Shown: positions 8,860 through 17,652, numbered from the stretch's first letter. The stretch is DNA of 64,000 nucleotides from Bacteroidota bacterium (GCA_023428695.1 JAEYWY010000009.1:62001-126000); one strand, 5' to 3'. Numbers and translations are program-made. Notes: generated by a model from the letters alone, not told the origin.

Positions 8860-9945
8860 TTATTTCCAAACCTCAGCAGATTCGGCATCATAATAAGTAA
8901 TATTCAGAGGAAACTCCGCTCGTTGGGCATTAAGAGCTTCTGCTTTAGCAATGATCGACTTGTTTTCGGCTGAATCCTTCTTACCGTATAAACTGATAAA
9001 AAGGGTTGGGATCCTTCCGTGTGCAATTCGGTTGAATATGTGCTTATCATTTTCGTTGAACGAAACTCCGTAAGTAAATAGGCAGGTGTTGCCGGGCTTT
9101 TTTGATTTACCTCCCTTTACAACGTCTTCAAAACTTTGAAATGAATTATGCAAATAAGCGCTGTGATTGATCTTCTCCATTTTTTTGAGATTGTCACCTT
9201 CCGTCACAAATAGCGGGAATTTATTCTCATTTAGTGCCTTACGACATTGGTCAATGAGCCTCACTTTCGTGTCAATCCAAGAGAATTTCTGAAGTTCATG
9301 CCCATTGTCAAAGAGGTGCAACGCACCGTGCAGGTAGTGGATATTCTGAAAAGGCGTTTTTCCCTGCCAGCATAAATAATCGGACACAGAAACTTTACCC
9401 CCATCAGTCCATGAGTCACGTCCGAAACCGTCATTAAACTTTGTCTTTCTTTCCGGGTCATCCAACTCATGCATTAAAGTCCAATAGAGCAGGAGGTCAT
9501 AGTTCAGAGAGTACAGTTTTCCACCACTGTTACTCTCGTGGATAAAGTGCTTCAGAAACGTTCTGCATTTATCGTATTGATCAGGAGTAATATCGGAAGG
9601 TTTCGAAGGGTGGCGCGTAGATATGGTAGCAATAAGTAATTGCTTGATTACTGCAGCATCGATGACCATCTTCTTACTTGTGGTAAGATGCTTTGACAGA
9701 TAGGCCGGCATAATTCTCGATCCACGTTCGAGCGTATCAATGACCAGCTCGAAGTTAGTGGTCTCAAGTAACTCGAAGCACTTCTTTATCTGGGGATGCT
9801 GACTAAAGTCGGTCTCTTTGTAAATGGACTGATAAGTGAAAATATTAGGATCACAGGAAATACTAAACCCGTTTCCAAGAAGCAGATGCCTAATCGTGCA
9901 ATCCTCCGACCGTTCAATAGCCTTTTGAAAACTGATTACTTTCAT
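8860..9945 (-). CDS. DUF4917 family protein inserted between hsdS and hsdR
   Basis: This 361-residue soluble protein resembles DUF4917. The N-terminal LLLGNGFSISCDPNIF is a glycine-rich turn after a strand, and later come YSLNYDLLLYWT and IHYLHGALHLF. The C-terminal FTYGVSFNENDKHIFNRI has the pattern seen in SIR2-like NAD-binding proteins (GNGxS, NYD, LHGA, G.S...D). By that resemblance it may bind or degrade a nucleotide such as NAD+; I have not shown this. It overlaps hsdS by 4 bp and precedes hsdR by 9 bp, so it is an integral part of the restriction operon. It may act as a back-up effector when restriction fails, but that is inference. Confidence 0.8.
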   Translation of the reverse strand: MKVISFQKAIERSEDCTIRHLLLGNGFSISCDPNIFTYQSIYKETDFSQHPQIKKCFELLETTNFELVIDTLERGSRIMPAYLSKHLTTSKKMVIDAAVIKQLLIATISTRHPSKPSDITPDQYDKCRTFLKHFIHESNSGGKLYSLNYDLLLYWTLMHELDDPERKTKFNDGFGRDSWTDGGKVSVSDYLCWQGKTPFQNIHYLHGALHLFDNGHELQKFSWIDTKVRLIDQCRKALNENKFPLFVTEGDNLKKMEKINHSAYLHNSFQSFEDVVKGGKSKKPGNTCLFTYGVSFNENDKHIFNRIAHGRIPTLFISLYGKKDSAENKSIIAKAEALNAQRAEFPLNITYYDAESAEVWK

Positions 9946-11156
9946 CTAGCCGATTTCACTCTAATTTCTCCAGTCAACAACTTTTGCATCAAACCTTTTT
10001 TTTGATCCTTCAGTTGAAGCAGTCGTTCCTCATGCCTAGAAAGTTCTTCAGCTGCAGACCTAAGAAGAGCTACGATAGCACGTTGCTCTTGCACACTTGG
10101 AAGCATTACCTTAATCTTCGCAAACAGCTCGTACCATAGATATATCCTGACGCCACCTTCTCCGAATGTTTCAAAATCGTGTTTCGTCTTGTCTAAGCTC
10201 AGCCAATAGTACAGAAATTCATCTTCTACCAGGTCGTTTGTTCTAAAGCAAACATATAAGGAGCTTATTATACCAACGTCCTCAGAGAAATAGGCAATAG
10301 ACCCAACATTGATTCTGGCGGGATTGTATGCGAATTCCCCTTTTCGAATGATCTTGTAACTTCGAAGATCTTCTCCTGCAACTTCCCGTGAGAAGTGATC
10401 CGATTGAAATACAAAGCCCCTGGAGTTGGTAACAGAGTAAATTCGTGCGTCTACAAGCGTATTGTTCCTTCTCGAAAAGTTTTCAGTGACATCGCCAACG
10501 CTAACCTTTTTCCATTCCCCCTCAAACCCCTTCAACCGTTTCTTCCCGGTTAGCAACTGTTGAGCAAGTCCTTTGTTACGCAGCTTTATTTGATCGATGA
10601 GCTTTTGAGTTTTGTCAATGGCACTGTCCCACGCATCGAGAAGGCGTCCGATCTTGTTTTGTTCATCAGTGGAAGGTTCTTGGACTTCTAAAGAAAGTAT
10701 GTCATCGCGAGTCAAGCCGGGAATTAGATTTCCTGTAGCAAGTTTGACTAATTGCTCTTGCTTCGTTTGTATTAGATGATATAAAAATCGTACGGAGGAA
10801 GAATCTTTAGCAGATATAGACATCAGTTGCCTTCCAATTGCGACCTTGGCGAGCTTGAGAAAATAGACCGAGCCCACTCCGGACCCCTTAACCGTAATAA
10901 GAATAGAATTTAGCGTTCCGAATTTTTTTCCCTTTGTGGTCCATTTAGTGAGGTCTCTTTCCTCATTCGTGAAATCCGTCGGTCCTGTGAAATAAGGCAA
11001 CGCATTTGTTTCTTGGGACAAGGAATACTCATCGGGATTCAAGTGTTGACCGGACTCAAGCGTTATCAGATGACCCAGCTTTCCCTTCTTCCATGTACTG
11101 CTGGCTTCGTGTGATGGCTTTATCGTTTTGTTCGAAAGTGTTAGAATCTTACTCAT
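9942..11156 (-). CDS. hsdS: Type I restriction specificity subunit with two target-recognition domains
   Basis: This 404-residue specificity subunit determines which bipartite DNA sequence the complex methylates or cuts. It has the usual repeat layout: a first target-recognition domain (about 15-165), then a conserved helical spacer with LLDAWDSAIDKTQKLIDQIK and QLLTGKKRL. A second recognition domain (about 215-355) follows, then a second helix with LLRSAAEELSRHEERLLQL and LMQKLLTGEIRV. Both domains look complete. It overlaps the RhuM gene by 8 bp and the DUF4917 gene by 4 bp. A second, half-length S-like gene lies at the head of the operon, so the complex may have a choice of specificity subunits. 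Confidence 0.95.
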   Translation of the reverse strand: MSKILTLSNKTIKPSHEASSTWKKGKLGHLITLESGQHLNPDEYSLSQETNALPYFTGPTDFTNEERDLTKWTTKGKKFGTLNSILITVKGSGVGSVYFLKLAKVAIGRQLMSISAKDSSSVRFLYHLIQTKQEQLVKLATGNLIPGLTRDDILSLEVQEPSTDEQNKIGRLLDAWDSAIDKTQKLIDQIKLRNKGLAQQLLTGKKRLKGFEGEWKKVSVGDVTENFSRRNNTLVDARIYSVTNSRGFVFQSDHFSREVAGEDLRSYKIIRKGEFAYNPARINVGSIAYFSEDVGIISSLYVCFRTNDLVEDEFLYYWLSLDKTKHDFETFGEGGVRIYLWYELFAKIKVMLPSVQEQRAIVALLRSAAEELSRHEERLLQLKDQKKGLMQKLLTGEIRVKSAR

Positions 11157-12168
11157 TGCTTGAGCGTTTATTAGTTTTTCCCAGCCGTTTTACCTCCCTA
11201 TCAAAATCACTTTCATAATTCTTGTCCTGGATAACACGAAACTGTTCGAACGCTTTCAAAGCAAGATCTTGCGCTACCTTCTGTGATATTCTCCCGGCAT
11301 CCTTCAAAATTTCATATTCGTTGAATTGCAGGAACGCATCGAGCTTACTTACCCAATCAATCATCTTCATGGGTATCTGCCGCGCAGCCTGGTTCTCTGC
11401 GTAGTCCAGATACATAGTCACAATTCTGTTGAGTTCGCTGATCTCTTTTTCGCTGAGGTAGTTTTTGGCAACAATGACATCGGTCTTCAGAATTTTGCCT
11501 TCCGGTGAATTCTTCCAAGTAGTGAGGCCCATGTTTGGCTTTGTAGCATCGGCTCTCTTTGCCACTAGCTCTGCTGCCGTGTGACCGGTGATTGCCCAAT
11601 GAAGTTTATTCTGAACGGTCTTGTAAAACGTCTGCGTTATTTCCGCTTTGCCATCATAATCAATGCTGCATTGCGCATAGATGTCTGTAATCTTTTGATA
11701 GAATCTTCGCTCGCTCGCGCGGATTTCGCGAATGCGTTCAAGGAGTTCATCAAAGTAATCTTTGCCGAATCGCTTTCCTTGCTTAAGACGCTCGTCATCC
11801 AATACAAATCCCTTAATGATGTACTCACGAAGAGTCTTAGTCGCCCAGATACGAAACTGCGTTGCCTGATAACTATTTACACGATAACCGACAGCAATAA
11901 CCGCGTCCAGATTATAAAATTCTACGTCCCTGCTTACTTCACGGCCGCCTTCTTTTTGAACTATCCGGAATTTCCGGATAGTTGCTCCTGGCTCTAATTC
12001 CCCCGTTTCGAAGATGTTTTTGAGGTGCTCATTAATGGTGCGAACATCTTTATCAAACAGCTCCGACATTCGCCTTTGTGAAAGCCAGAATGTTTCTTCC
12101 TCAAAGTACACTTCGACACGGATGTGGCCGGTAGGGTCGGTGTATAATATAATCTCAGACTCGCTCAT
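11149..12168 (-). CDS. rhuM: RhuM family protein
   Basis: This 339-residue protein of the RhuM family was originally described in a Salmonella pathogenicity island and is very common inside type I restriction operons. Family marks are IILYTDPTGHIRVEVYFEEETFWLSQ at the N-terminus, the HTH-like RRMSELFDKDVRTINEHLKNI, EFYNLDAVIAVGYRVNS, and FRIWATKTLREYI. The biochemical role is unproven; the N-terminus suggests DNA binding. It follows hsdM by 2 bp and overlaps hsdS by 8 bp, giving the standard hsdM-rhuM-hsdS order. The family assignment is firm. Confidence 0.93.
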   Translation of the reverse strand: MSESEIILYTDPTGHIRVEVYFEEETFWLSQRRMSELFDKDVRTINEHLKNIFETGELEPGATIRKFRIVQKEGGREVSRDVEFYNLDAVIAVGYRVNSYQATQFRIWATKTLREYIIKGFVLDDERLKQGKRFGKDYFDELLERIREIRASERRFYQKITDIYAQCSIDYDGKAEITQTFYKTVQNKLHWAITGHTAAELVAKRADATKPNMGLTTWKNSPEGKILKTDVIVAKNYLSEKEISELNRIVTMYLDYAENQAARQIPMKMIDWVSKLDAFLQFNEYEILKDAGRISQKVAQDLALKAFEQFRVIQDKNYESDFDREVKRLGKTNKRSSNE

Positions 12169-12170
12169 AA

Positions 12171-13697
12171 TCAGAATCCCAATTCTTTTAAGTAGGCATC
12201 CATTTGTTTTTCAACTTCAACGAGTTTGCTCTTCAGTCTCTTGATTTCGGCTTGCGTTGCAGGGATATCGACCGGAGCTTCTTCTTCGAAAGTGTCCACG
12301 TACCTCGGAATATTCAGGTTGAATTCATTTTCCGCTATCTCCTTAATGGTAGCTCTGTACGCAAACTTATCTTCCATCACCTGTCCTTCACTAGATGCGA
12401 GGGCAGGAGCTGTTTTAAACGCTTTATAAGTACTTACAATTTTGTCGATATCGGCCGCGCGTAACTTGTTCTGATTCTTGCCAGATTCAAAATTCTTGCT
12501 TGCATCAATAAAGAGAATGTCTTTGTTATCTCCCTTACCCTTATTGAAAAGCATAATACAGGCAGGAATCCCAGTACCAAAGAACAAGTTAGCCGGTAGT
12601 CCAATAACAGCCTCTAACAAATTCTCTTCAATAAGCTGCTGACGAATTTTTCCTTCACTGCTACCTCTGAACAACGCCCCGTGAGGCAGGATAACACCCA
12701 CCTTTCCAATATCATGATAGGTTGTTTCAATCATGTGTGTTACGAACGCGTAGTCACCTTTACTTTTCGGAGGTATGCCTCTATGAAAGCGGTTGAATTG
12801 ATCAGCGGAAGCATTCTCAGCTCCCCACTTGTCAAGAGAGAAAGGAGGATTGGCCACGACTACATGGAACTTCATCAAGTTGTCTCCCTCAAGCAGCTTC
12901 GGGCTGTTGAGTGTGTCTCCCCACTCAATGGATGCATTATCCATCTCATGAAGAAACATGTTCATACGTGCGAGTGCCCAGGTGCTCCCGTTGATTTCCT
13001 GCCCGTAGAGCGAGAAATTATTACTACCAACTTCTTTGGCTGTCTTAATCAGGAGAGATCCCGATCCGCAAGTCGGGTCGGAGATTCTGTTTCCAGGTTG
13101 AGGATCAATAAGCTTTGCGAGCAGTGTCGACACTCCAGCAGGCGTGTAAAACTCGCCAGCTTTTTTCCCAGCGTCACTTGCAAATCGTTCTATGAGATAC
13201 TCATATGAATCACCAATAATGTCGTTGCCTTCAAGATGAGATGGCTGAAGATCTAACGCTTCAAAATCCACGAGCAGGTTTTTCAATCTTCGGTTACGAT
13301 CCTTCGTTTGGCCAAGGTTTGCTTCCGAATTAAAGTCAATATTTCGGAATACTCTCTCAAGCTTGCTGCGGTTAGCATCTTCAAGATGCTCCAATGCCAT
13401 GTTGATGAGTTCACCGAGATTCGCTGCATTCCTGTTTTCGAACAGATACTCGAACGTACAATTTGCCGGGACCTGGAAGCGCTCGTTCCTTAATGCCCTT
13501 TCAATGCGTGTCGTATCGTTATTATATTTTTCAGCGTATAATGCTCTCTTATCCTTCCATACATCAGACACATACTTTACGAAAAGCATCGTCAAAATGT
13601 AGTCCTTGTATTGAGAAGGGTCTATGACACCACGAAAAGTGTCACATGCCTTCCATACGATGTTGTTAATCTCGCTCTGAGTAATGGCTTGCGGCAT
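12171..13697 (-). CDS. hsdM: Type I restriction modification methylase (N6-adenine)
   Basis: HsdM transfers methyl from SAM to the N6 of adenine in the sequence chosen by HsdS. It is a 508-residue protein with the helical HsdM N-domain (about 5-130). The AdoMet-binding motif DPTCGSGS is at 207-214 and the catalytic NPPF at 283-286, preceded by GEFYTPAGV. The C-terminal helix (KRLKSKLVEVEKQMDAYLKEL) is the usual HsdS contact. All catalytic residues are intact. It begins 3 bp after the DUF2188 gene, and the tight spacing suggests expression from an operon promoter further upstream. Confidence 0.97.
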   Translation of the reverse strand: MPQAITQSEINNIVWKACDTFRGVIDPSQYKDYILTMLFVKYVSDVWKDKRALYAEKYNNDTTRIERALRNERFQVPANCTFEYLFENRNAANLGELINMALEHLEDANRSKLERVFRNIDFNSEANLGQTKDRNRRLKNLLVDFEALDLQPSHLEGNDIIGDSYEYLIERFASDAGKKAGEFYTPAGVSTLLAKLIDPQPGNRISDPTCGSGSLLIKTAKEVGSNNFSLYGQEINGSTWALARMNMFLHEMDNASIEWGDTLNSPKLLEGDNLMKFHVVVANPPFSLDKWGAENASADQFNRFHRGIPPKSKGDYAFVTHMIETTYHDIGKVGVILPHGALFRGSSEGKIRQQLIEENLLEAVIGLPANLFFGTGIPACIMLFNKGKGDNKDILFIDASKNFESGKNQNKLRAADIDKIVSTYKAFKTAPALASSEGQVMEDKFAYRATIKEIAENEFNLNIPRYVDTFEEEAPVDIPATQAEIKRLKSKLVEVEKQMDAYLKELGF

Positions 13698-13700
13698 ATT

Positions 13701-13937
13701 TTATTTTTTGTCTTTTGGAGGATTGGGATCGTTACCGTGCGAATCGGACCTTTGGATCTTTCCGTCCTTTCCATGAATAAGAAGCTCAGACTTTTCTTTT
13801 TGTGATTGTTCACGGCTGTATGTCTCAGCGTCTTTCTTAGTCTCGAAATGTTTTGAAGCGCGCTCCGCTCCACCCTTTTTTGAGTCCCATCCTCCGTCAG
13901 GATTAGGCACTACATGTCTTGTTGGTCTTTTGCTCAT
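13701..13937 (-). CDS. DUF2188 small protein
   Basis: This 78-residue basic protein has the DUF2188 layout: RHVVPNPDGGWD, then KKGGAERASKHFETKKDAETYSRE, then LLIHGKDGKIQRSDSHGNDP. The function is unknown. The fold is expected to be a small beta-alpha unit, with no membrane segment. It sits between the half-S gene (1-bp gap) and hsdM (3-bp gap), so it is co-transcribed with the restriction system. DUF2188 genes also occur alone in bacterial genomes, so the association may be incidental. Confidence 0.85.
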   Translation of the reverse strand: MSKRPTRHVVPNPDGGWDSKKGGAERASKHFETKKDAETYSREQSQKEKSELLIHGKDGKIQRSDSHGNDPNPPKDKK

Positions 13938-13938
13938 A

Positions 13939-14502
13939 TCACTTTATAAGTTTTTGAAATACTTCGTTAAACAGTTGTTGTTTCAGATCAGTAATCCTCC
14001 GCAAAATTCTCATGTCTTCATTATGGAGCGATGAAAGTTTAACCAGTCGATGTTGTTCGTGCAATGAAGGAACGGGAACGCTTATCGATTCCAACTCTGA
14101 CTTGCGGATCGAGGGAATTGAACTCCCAGCTCCTAAAGCAGCGAAATGCTGTTGAGCCTGCGGCATGTTCAAATACAGTGTAAGGAATTCCGGTATCACC
14201 ACTTCCGGGTAGGGTCTGATCACATAGAAAATAGACGATGCGACCGCAGGGCCCACTTCTTCTGCATATGTCCATGCAAAGCTTCGATACCCCTTTCCAG
14301 TAAAAAGAATATCGCCTTCTTGAAGAAAGTGGTATTCAACCTTGCCGTCCGCTTTAAGCCACGAATCAATCTTGCCGGCGATTTCGATATATGAATTGAA
14401 GTGTTTTACCTGGATATAGGCAAAATCACCCCTGTCAACGGGCTGCCCGTGTATGCCAAAACGCGCTTCCGCGATGTCTCCCAATCTATGTAAACCTGCC
14501 AT
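13939..14502 (-). CDS. Half-length HsdS-like specificity protein (single target-recognition domain)
   Basis: This 187-residue protein (from the ATG at 14502) matches one half of a type I S subunit. It has one recognition domain, from MAGLHRLGDIAEARFG through SSIPSIRKSELESISVPVPSLHEQHRL, and then one spacer helix ending LKQQLFNEVFQKLI. A normal S subunit has two such halves; such half-S proteins can work as dimers recognising palindromic bipartite sites. An alternative ATG 14 codons upstream (14544) gives a less typical start. It is the first gene of the tight operon, before DUF2188 and hsdM. It could be a functional alternative subunit or an anti-competitor; nothing suggests decay. Confidence 0.85.
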   Translation of the reverse strand: MAGLHRLGDIAEARFGIHGQPVDRGDFAYIQVKHFNSYIEIAGKIDSWLKADGKVEYHFLQEGDILFTGKGYRSFAWTYAEEVGPAVASSIFYVIRPYPEVVIPEFLTLYLNMPQAQQHFAALGAGSSIPSIRKSELESISVPVPSLHEQHRLVKLSSLHNEDMRILRRITDLKQQLFNEVFQKLIK

Positions 14503-14595
14503 ATCGACACGAATGTACCAGGCAAGGGAAGAAAAAGCAAGCAATCTGATTGATTTATTTTTTTGTAGAAATATTCAAATCAGAAAACACTAGTT

Positions 14596-15678
14596 TTATG
14601 GCGTTGAAATAGTTGGATCAGACAGTCGAATCGGCACCCAAAGTGGCTCGGTGATGCGTTCCTCCTCTTGCTCCCTTGAGTCCCTTTCCCGTGTAGTTAG
14701 TGGTGGAATATAATGGTCTTTGATTCCCCAAAAAGGTTCTTTGAGGAAGGCGACATAGATTTCGATCTGACTCCAACCCGGCCCAGCCTCGCCATATTGG
14801 GCTTTTAAGATAATGGCTAGTGCAGCTAGTGCTTGAAACACGGCTTCGAGCGTTGCCATTTCAAAATGCGACTCGCGGTCATGTTTTGTTTGATTGTAAC
14901 GACTGTACCACGACAAACTTTCTGTAGGCTTCGTTTCATCCCAACCTTTGAAAGGTGCGAATGAACCCAACCATGGAAATGATGTAAAGGTCACTTCATA
15001 TCTATTCAACTGCATGGGACCATTAAGTGTGAAATACTGTTTTGTCGACAATCTTTTCTTCTCCTTGTCCGGTAGGCAAAAATTGGCCAGGTATATCCCT
15101 CGGAGCTGAGCTTCCACTTCAGTACAAACCACGATCAGCAGGTTTCTTATTTCGTGACCGTAACTCTTTAGGTTTGCGGCAGAGGGATGAACCGTCTTGG
15201 TTATAAGTTTCAAATGATCAATAAGAAGAGAAAGTTGCGAGATACTGATTATCGCAAGATCTCTTGAGAATGGAAGGTAATCGTTGACTCCACTGATTTT
15301 TTGGGTGATTTCATTGATCCTTCTTCTGTCATTATATATGAAACTATCGTGATTAATCTTAAAGATTGGCCTATAGATTCGAGGAAAGTAGGATCCGGCA
15401 GGTAGAGTAAATTCTTCGAGGTTAAACCAGTCTTTATTTTCCGACTGTTGTTGGTAATACCCGTCTTTTTCAAATATCTGATCAAGTAGTGGTGTGCCTG
15501 CTGTTACTTGAATTCCGTCATTCTTATATCGCTCAAGAAACCAATGTCGGGAACCGTTATGGATTTCATAGTCAACGGAAACTTTTGAAAGATGGTCTTC
15601 ATCTTGTAAATACAAGTTCCAAGAAGTATTTCCGTTGCCCGACGTTAGAAGGTATGGCATTAGCATGAGGAGCTGCAT
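14596..15678 (-). CDS. Uncharacterised protein with HEPN-like helical segment
   Basis: I do not recognise the family of this 360-residue soluble protein. The middle and C-terminal region (about 140-295) is helical and contains HEIRNLLIVVCTEVEAQL, then WYSRYNQTKHDRESHFEMAT, then AVFQALAALAIIL. That order resembles HEPN-like proteins, with a conserved YNxxKHDR motif followed by a long amphipathic helix. The canonical HEPN RNase motif RxxxxxH is not evident, so catalysis is doubtful. It reads on the same strand as the restriction operon and ends 93 bp before its first gene, which suggests it may share the operon promoter. A defence role is inferred only from position. Confidence 0.6.
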   Translation of the reverse strand: MQLLMLMPYLLTSGNGNTSWNLYLQDEDHLSKVSVDYEIHNGSRHWFLERYKNDGIQVTAGTPLLDQIFEKDGYYQQQSENKDWFNLEEFTLPAGSYFPRIYRPIFKINHDSFIYNDRRRINEITQKISGVNDYLPFSRDLAIISISQLSLLIDHLKLITKTVHPSAANLKSYGHEIRNLLIVVCTEVEAQLRGIYLANFCLPDKEKKRLSTKQYFTLNGPMQLNRYEVTFTSFPWLGSFAPFKGWDETKPTESLSWYSRYNQTKHDRESHFEMATLEAVFQALAALAIILKAQYGEAGPGWSQIEIYVAFLKEPFWGIKDHYIPPLTTRERDSREQEEERITEPLWVPIRLSDPTISTP

Positions 15679-15709
15679 TTATTTTGGAGTACGAATCTAT
15701 GGCTCCTAG

Positions 15710-16310
15710 CTAAGGTTGCCAAATGCTCGCTAGCATCTCATTCTTCATATCCGAATACTGTGAGAGCATATCCCACTGCCATTCGAAAAAACTAACCACC
15801 TTATTGATTACGGCCTTGAAGTTCGGTAAGTCAATGGTAGCAAATGGAAGGCTTGGTTGTCGGTTTGGTGCCGTGGTGACTGGATATCTAAAGGACAGCG
15901 ATCTGGATCGATGCTATTGAATTGGTCCAACACGTTTTCAACATTGTCCAACACGGTGGTGTCTATCGACTGTTCAACATTCTTCAATATCTCGTTTCTG
16001 TATATCCGCCATAGCTTTCCCAAATCGTGTTCATCCTTAAAGTCTTTCGGTTCGTCGAGATATTGGTAGCCCATAACGATCAATTCCTTGAGTCGAAGCT
16101 CACAATAGTGGCGATAGTTGAAGATCATGGGGTATACAATGTAATTGTTGTGATACGCGGGGTGTTCTGTTGACTCAAACAGTAGCTGGCCAGCCTTCCT
16201 ATAACCCTCCGAATACAAAAAGAACTTGTTGAAGGATTGGAGATCCAGGCTCCCGCGTCGAGACTACTTTCCTCTTTAAAAAGCCGATCGGTTTTCTGTG
16301 GTAGTTCCAT
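15710..16310 (-). pseudogene. Helical HEPN-like gene broken by two frameshifts
   Basis: A protein of about 200 residues can be rebuilt only by changing frame twice. The start at 16310 gives MELPQKTDRLFKEESS. After a shift near 16240-16265 the frame continues LQSFNKFFLYSEGYRKAGQL, ..., FNYRHYCELRLKELIVMG, HDLGKLWRIY and ENVLDQFNSIDPD. After a second shift near 15895-15905 it resumes LSFRYPVTTAPN, ..., FEWQWDMLSQYSDMKNEML and a stop at 15710-15712. Both shifts equal the loss of one base. Neither lies in a homopolymer, which favours real decay over sequencing error. The YRHYxELRLKE and IDPDxxxFRYP patterns occur in an uncharacterised helical family that I cannot name. Confidence 0.75.
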
Positions 16311-16453
16311 GTCGAAATTTTTGTCTAAAGTTAAACGCCTTGTGCGCAACCTATTTGCGCAGCAGGGAAGTTGTTGTTGAAATCAATGACTTTTTCCTGC
16401 TAAACTTGAAAACCGTGGAAATTAAGATGGCTAAGTCTGGGAACGAGGATACT

Positions 16454-16461
16454 TAGCTTTG
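16454..16461 (+). promoter_or_regulatory. Candidate Bacteroidota -7 box (TAGCTTTG)
   Basis: TAGCTTTG matches the TAnnTTTG consensus exactly. It lies 72 bases before the start codon at 16534, in the intergenic region where transcription diverges from the broken minus-strand gene. No good -33 TTG lies at the expected distance, so this is tentative. Confidence 0.35.
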
Positions 16462-16533
16462 TTTTAATGTCGAAGGGATTACGTTAATTTGCTCATCGGG
16501 ACTCCAGCACGGCGTCCAAATCACGTTGGAAAA

Positions 16534-17190
16534 ATGGCTTATCTCAAGACTCTTCTCCTCTTACTGATTGCACTAACGGCATCGGGCCAACAAATCCCGA
16601 TCGTACAGCATTCCTCCTTCTGTGAAGGCATTGCGGGACATGTTGGTCCGGGGGCCTACCGGGAGCGAATCAGGGACGCGGGGCGCAGGGACAGTGGCAA
16701 CTTTTCATTCACAGCTATTCTGGTCAGGGATTGTGGCCTGCCTGTTTTTCCAGTGGAAGCCATTAAGCGGGGCGATACGCTTTTTGTGACAACCAGCCAG
16801 ATTGAAACGGCAACGTTCAGCCTGGACAACGGCAAGCAAGTCACACGCGGCTATGCATTAGAGGAATGCAGCTGCGCCTATGAGTTTCGGATGGAGGTCG
16901 CGACGGATACCGTATCGACAATTTCCATCGACGGCAGAGTCCTGGAGAAAACGGAGGAAAGGTGGGTGACGCAACCCATTCGTTATTTCGTGTACAACGG
17001 CGACACCACAGGTCATGAAGATAGTTACGGAAAGCGGCATGGTTATTATGTTATCAAAAGAAAGAACGACATGTTGAAGGTGATTTTTGAAGACGGCGTA
17101 CAAGTGGGCTGCGAATTGTTATCGCTTGACGGGAAATTGATCCGGAAGGAGAAAGACTGTCATTCTTTCACGGACACCAAAGGGGAGTAA
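16534..17190 (+). CDS. Secreted protein of unknown function
   Basis: This 218-residue protein has a clear signal peptide (MAYLKTLLLLLIALTASGQQ). The mature part is mostly beta with a cysteine pair in LEECSCAYEF; no domain is recognised. A later segment (YFVYNGDTTGHEDSYGKRHG) looks like a surface or periplasmic protein. The ATG at 16534 is preferred over one 45 bases upstream because it begins the signal peptide. It is followed after 123 bp by a small membrane protein on the same strand. I cannot assign a role. Confidence 0.7.
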   Translation: MAYLKTLLLLLIALTASGQQIPIVQHSSFCEGIAGHVGPGAYRERIRDAGRRDSGNFSFTAILVRDCGLPVFPVEAIKRGDTLFVTTSQIETATFSLDNGKQVTRGYALEECSCAYEFRMEVATDTVSTISIDGRVLEKTEERWVTQPIRYFVYNGDTTGHEDSYGKRHGYYVIKRKNDMLKVIFEDGVQVGCELLSLDGKLIRKEKDCHSFTDTKGE

Positions 17191-17313
17191 TTTGCATAAT
17201 GAGATCAACTGGTTTACTGGTCATTGTTTCGTCAAGGCGGCAATCTTCGCTTTTGAGCTTTTGAAATGGGTGTGGAGAAGGCGAATTCAAAGGCCATAAC
17301 ACTTGAATAGCTC

Positions 17314-17652
17314 GTGAATAACAGAAAAATCGTCCTTGCCTTTGGCGTAGTCACTGTTCTGATGACGGGGTTCGTTGCGCTTGTCAATTACAATGAGTGG
17401 TATCATGTTGCTATATTACGGGAGGTGGAGGCCTACCACTTCGGAAGTGAAGGGCCTTCGCCATACTACTACGAAACACCAGTGCCCTATGGAGCGGTCA
17501 TGTTCACGTGGGGAACCGTCTTCTTTTTAAGTTTTATTTATGCAATCTGGGCTATGTTTAAAGACAAAAGGAACGCCACAATGGTAGGGTTTGCGATTTC
17601 GATCATTTTGCTTTTCATAATGTTCATTCACGGCCAGACCGGAACGGATTAG
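17314..17652 (+). CDS. Small membrane protein of unknown function (GTG start)
   Basis: This 112-residue protein has three predicted membrane segments, at about 5-23, 62-83 and 90-107. A soluble loop between the first and second contains a proline/tyrosine-rich SPYYYETPVPYG. The only plausible start is GTG at 17314. No family is recognised. It lies 20 bases upstream of the immunity-like gene, so the two may be co-transcribed. Confidence 0.6.
   Translation: MNNRKIVLAFGVVTVLMTGFVALVNYNEWYHVAILREVEAYHFGSEGPSPYYYETPVPYGAVMFTWGTVFFLSFIYAIWAMFKDKRNATMVGFAISIILLFIMFIHGQTGTD

Noticed and set aside
12681..13208. 175-codon plus-strand frame
   Set aside because: Lies wholly antisense within hsdM, whose motifs are intact.
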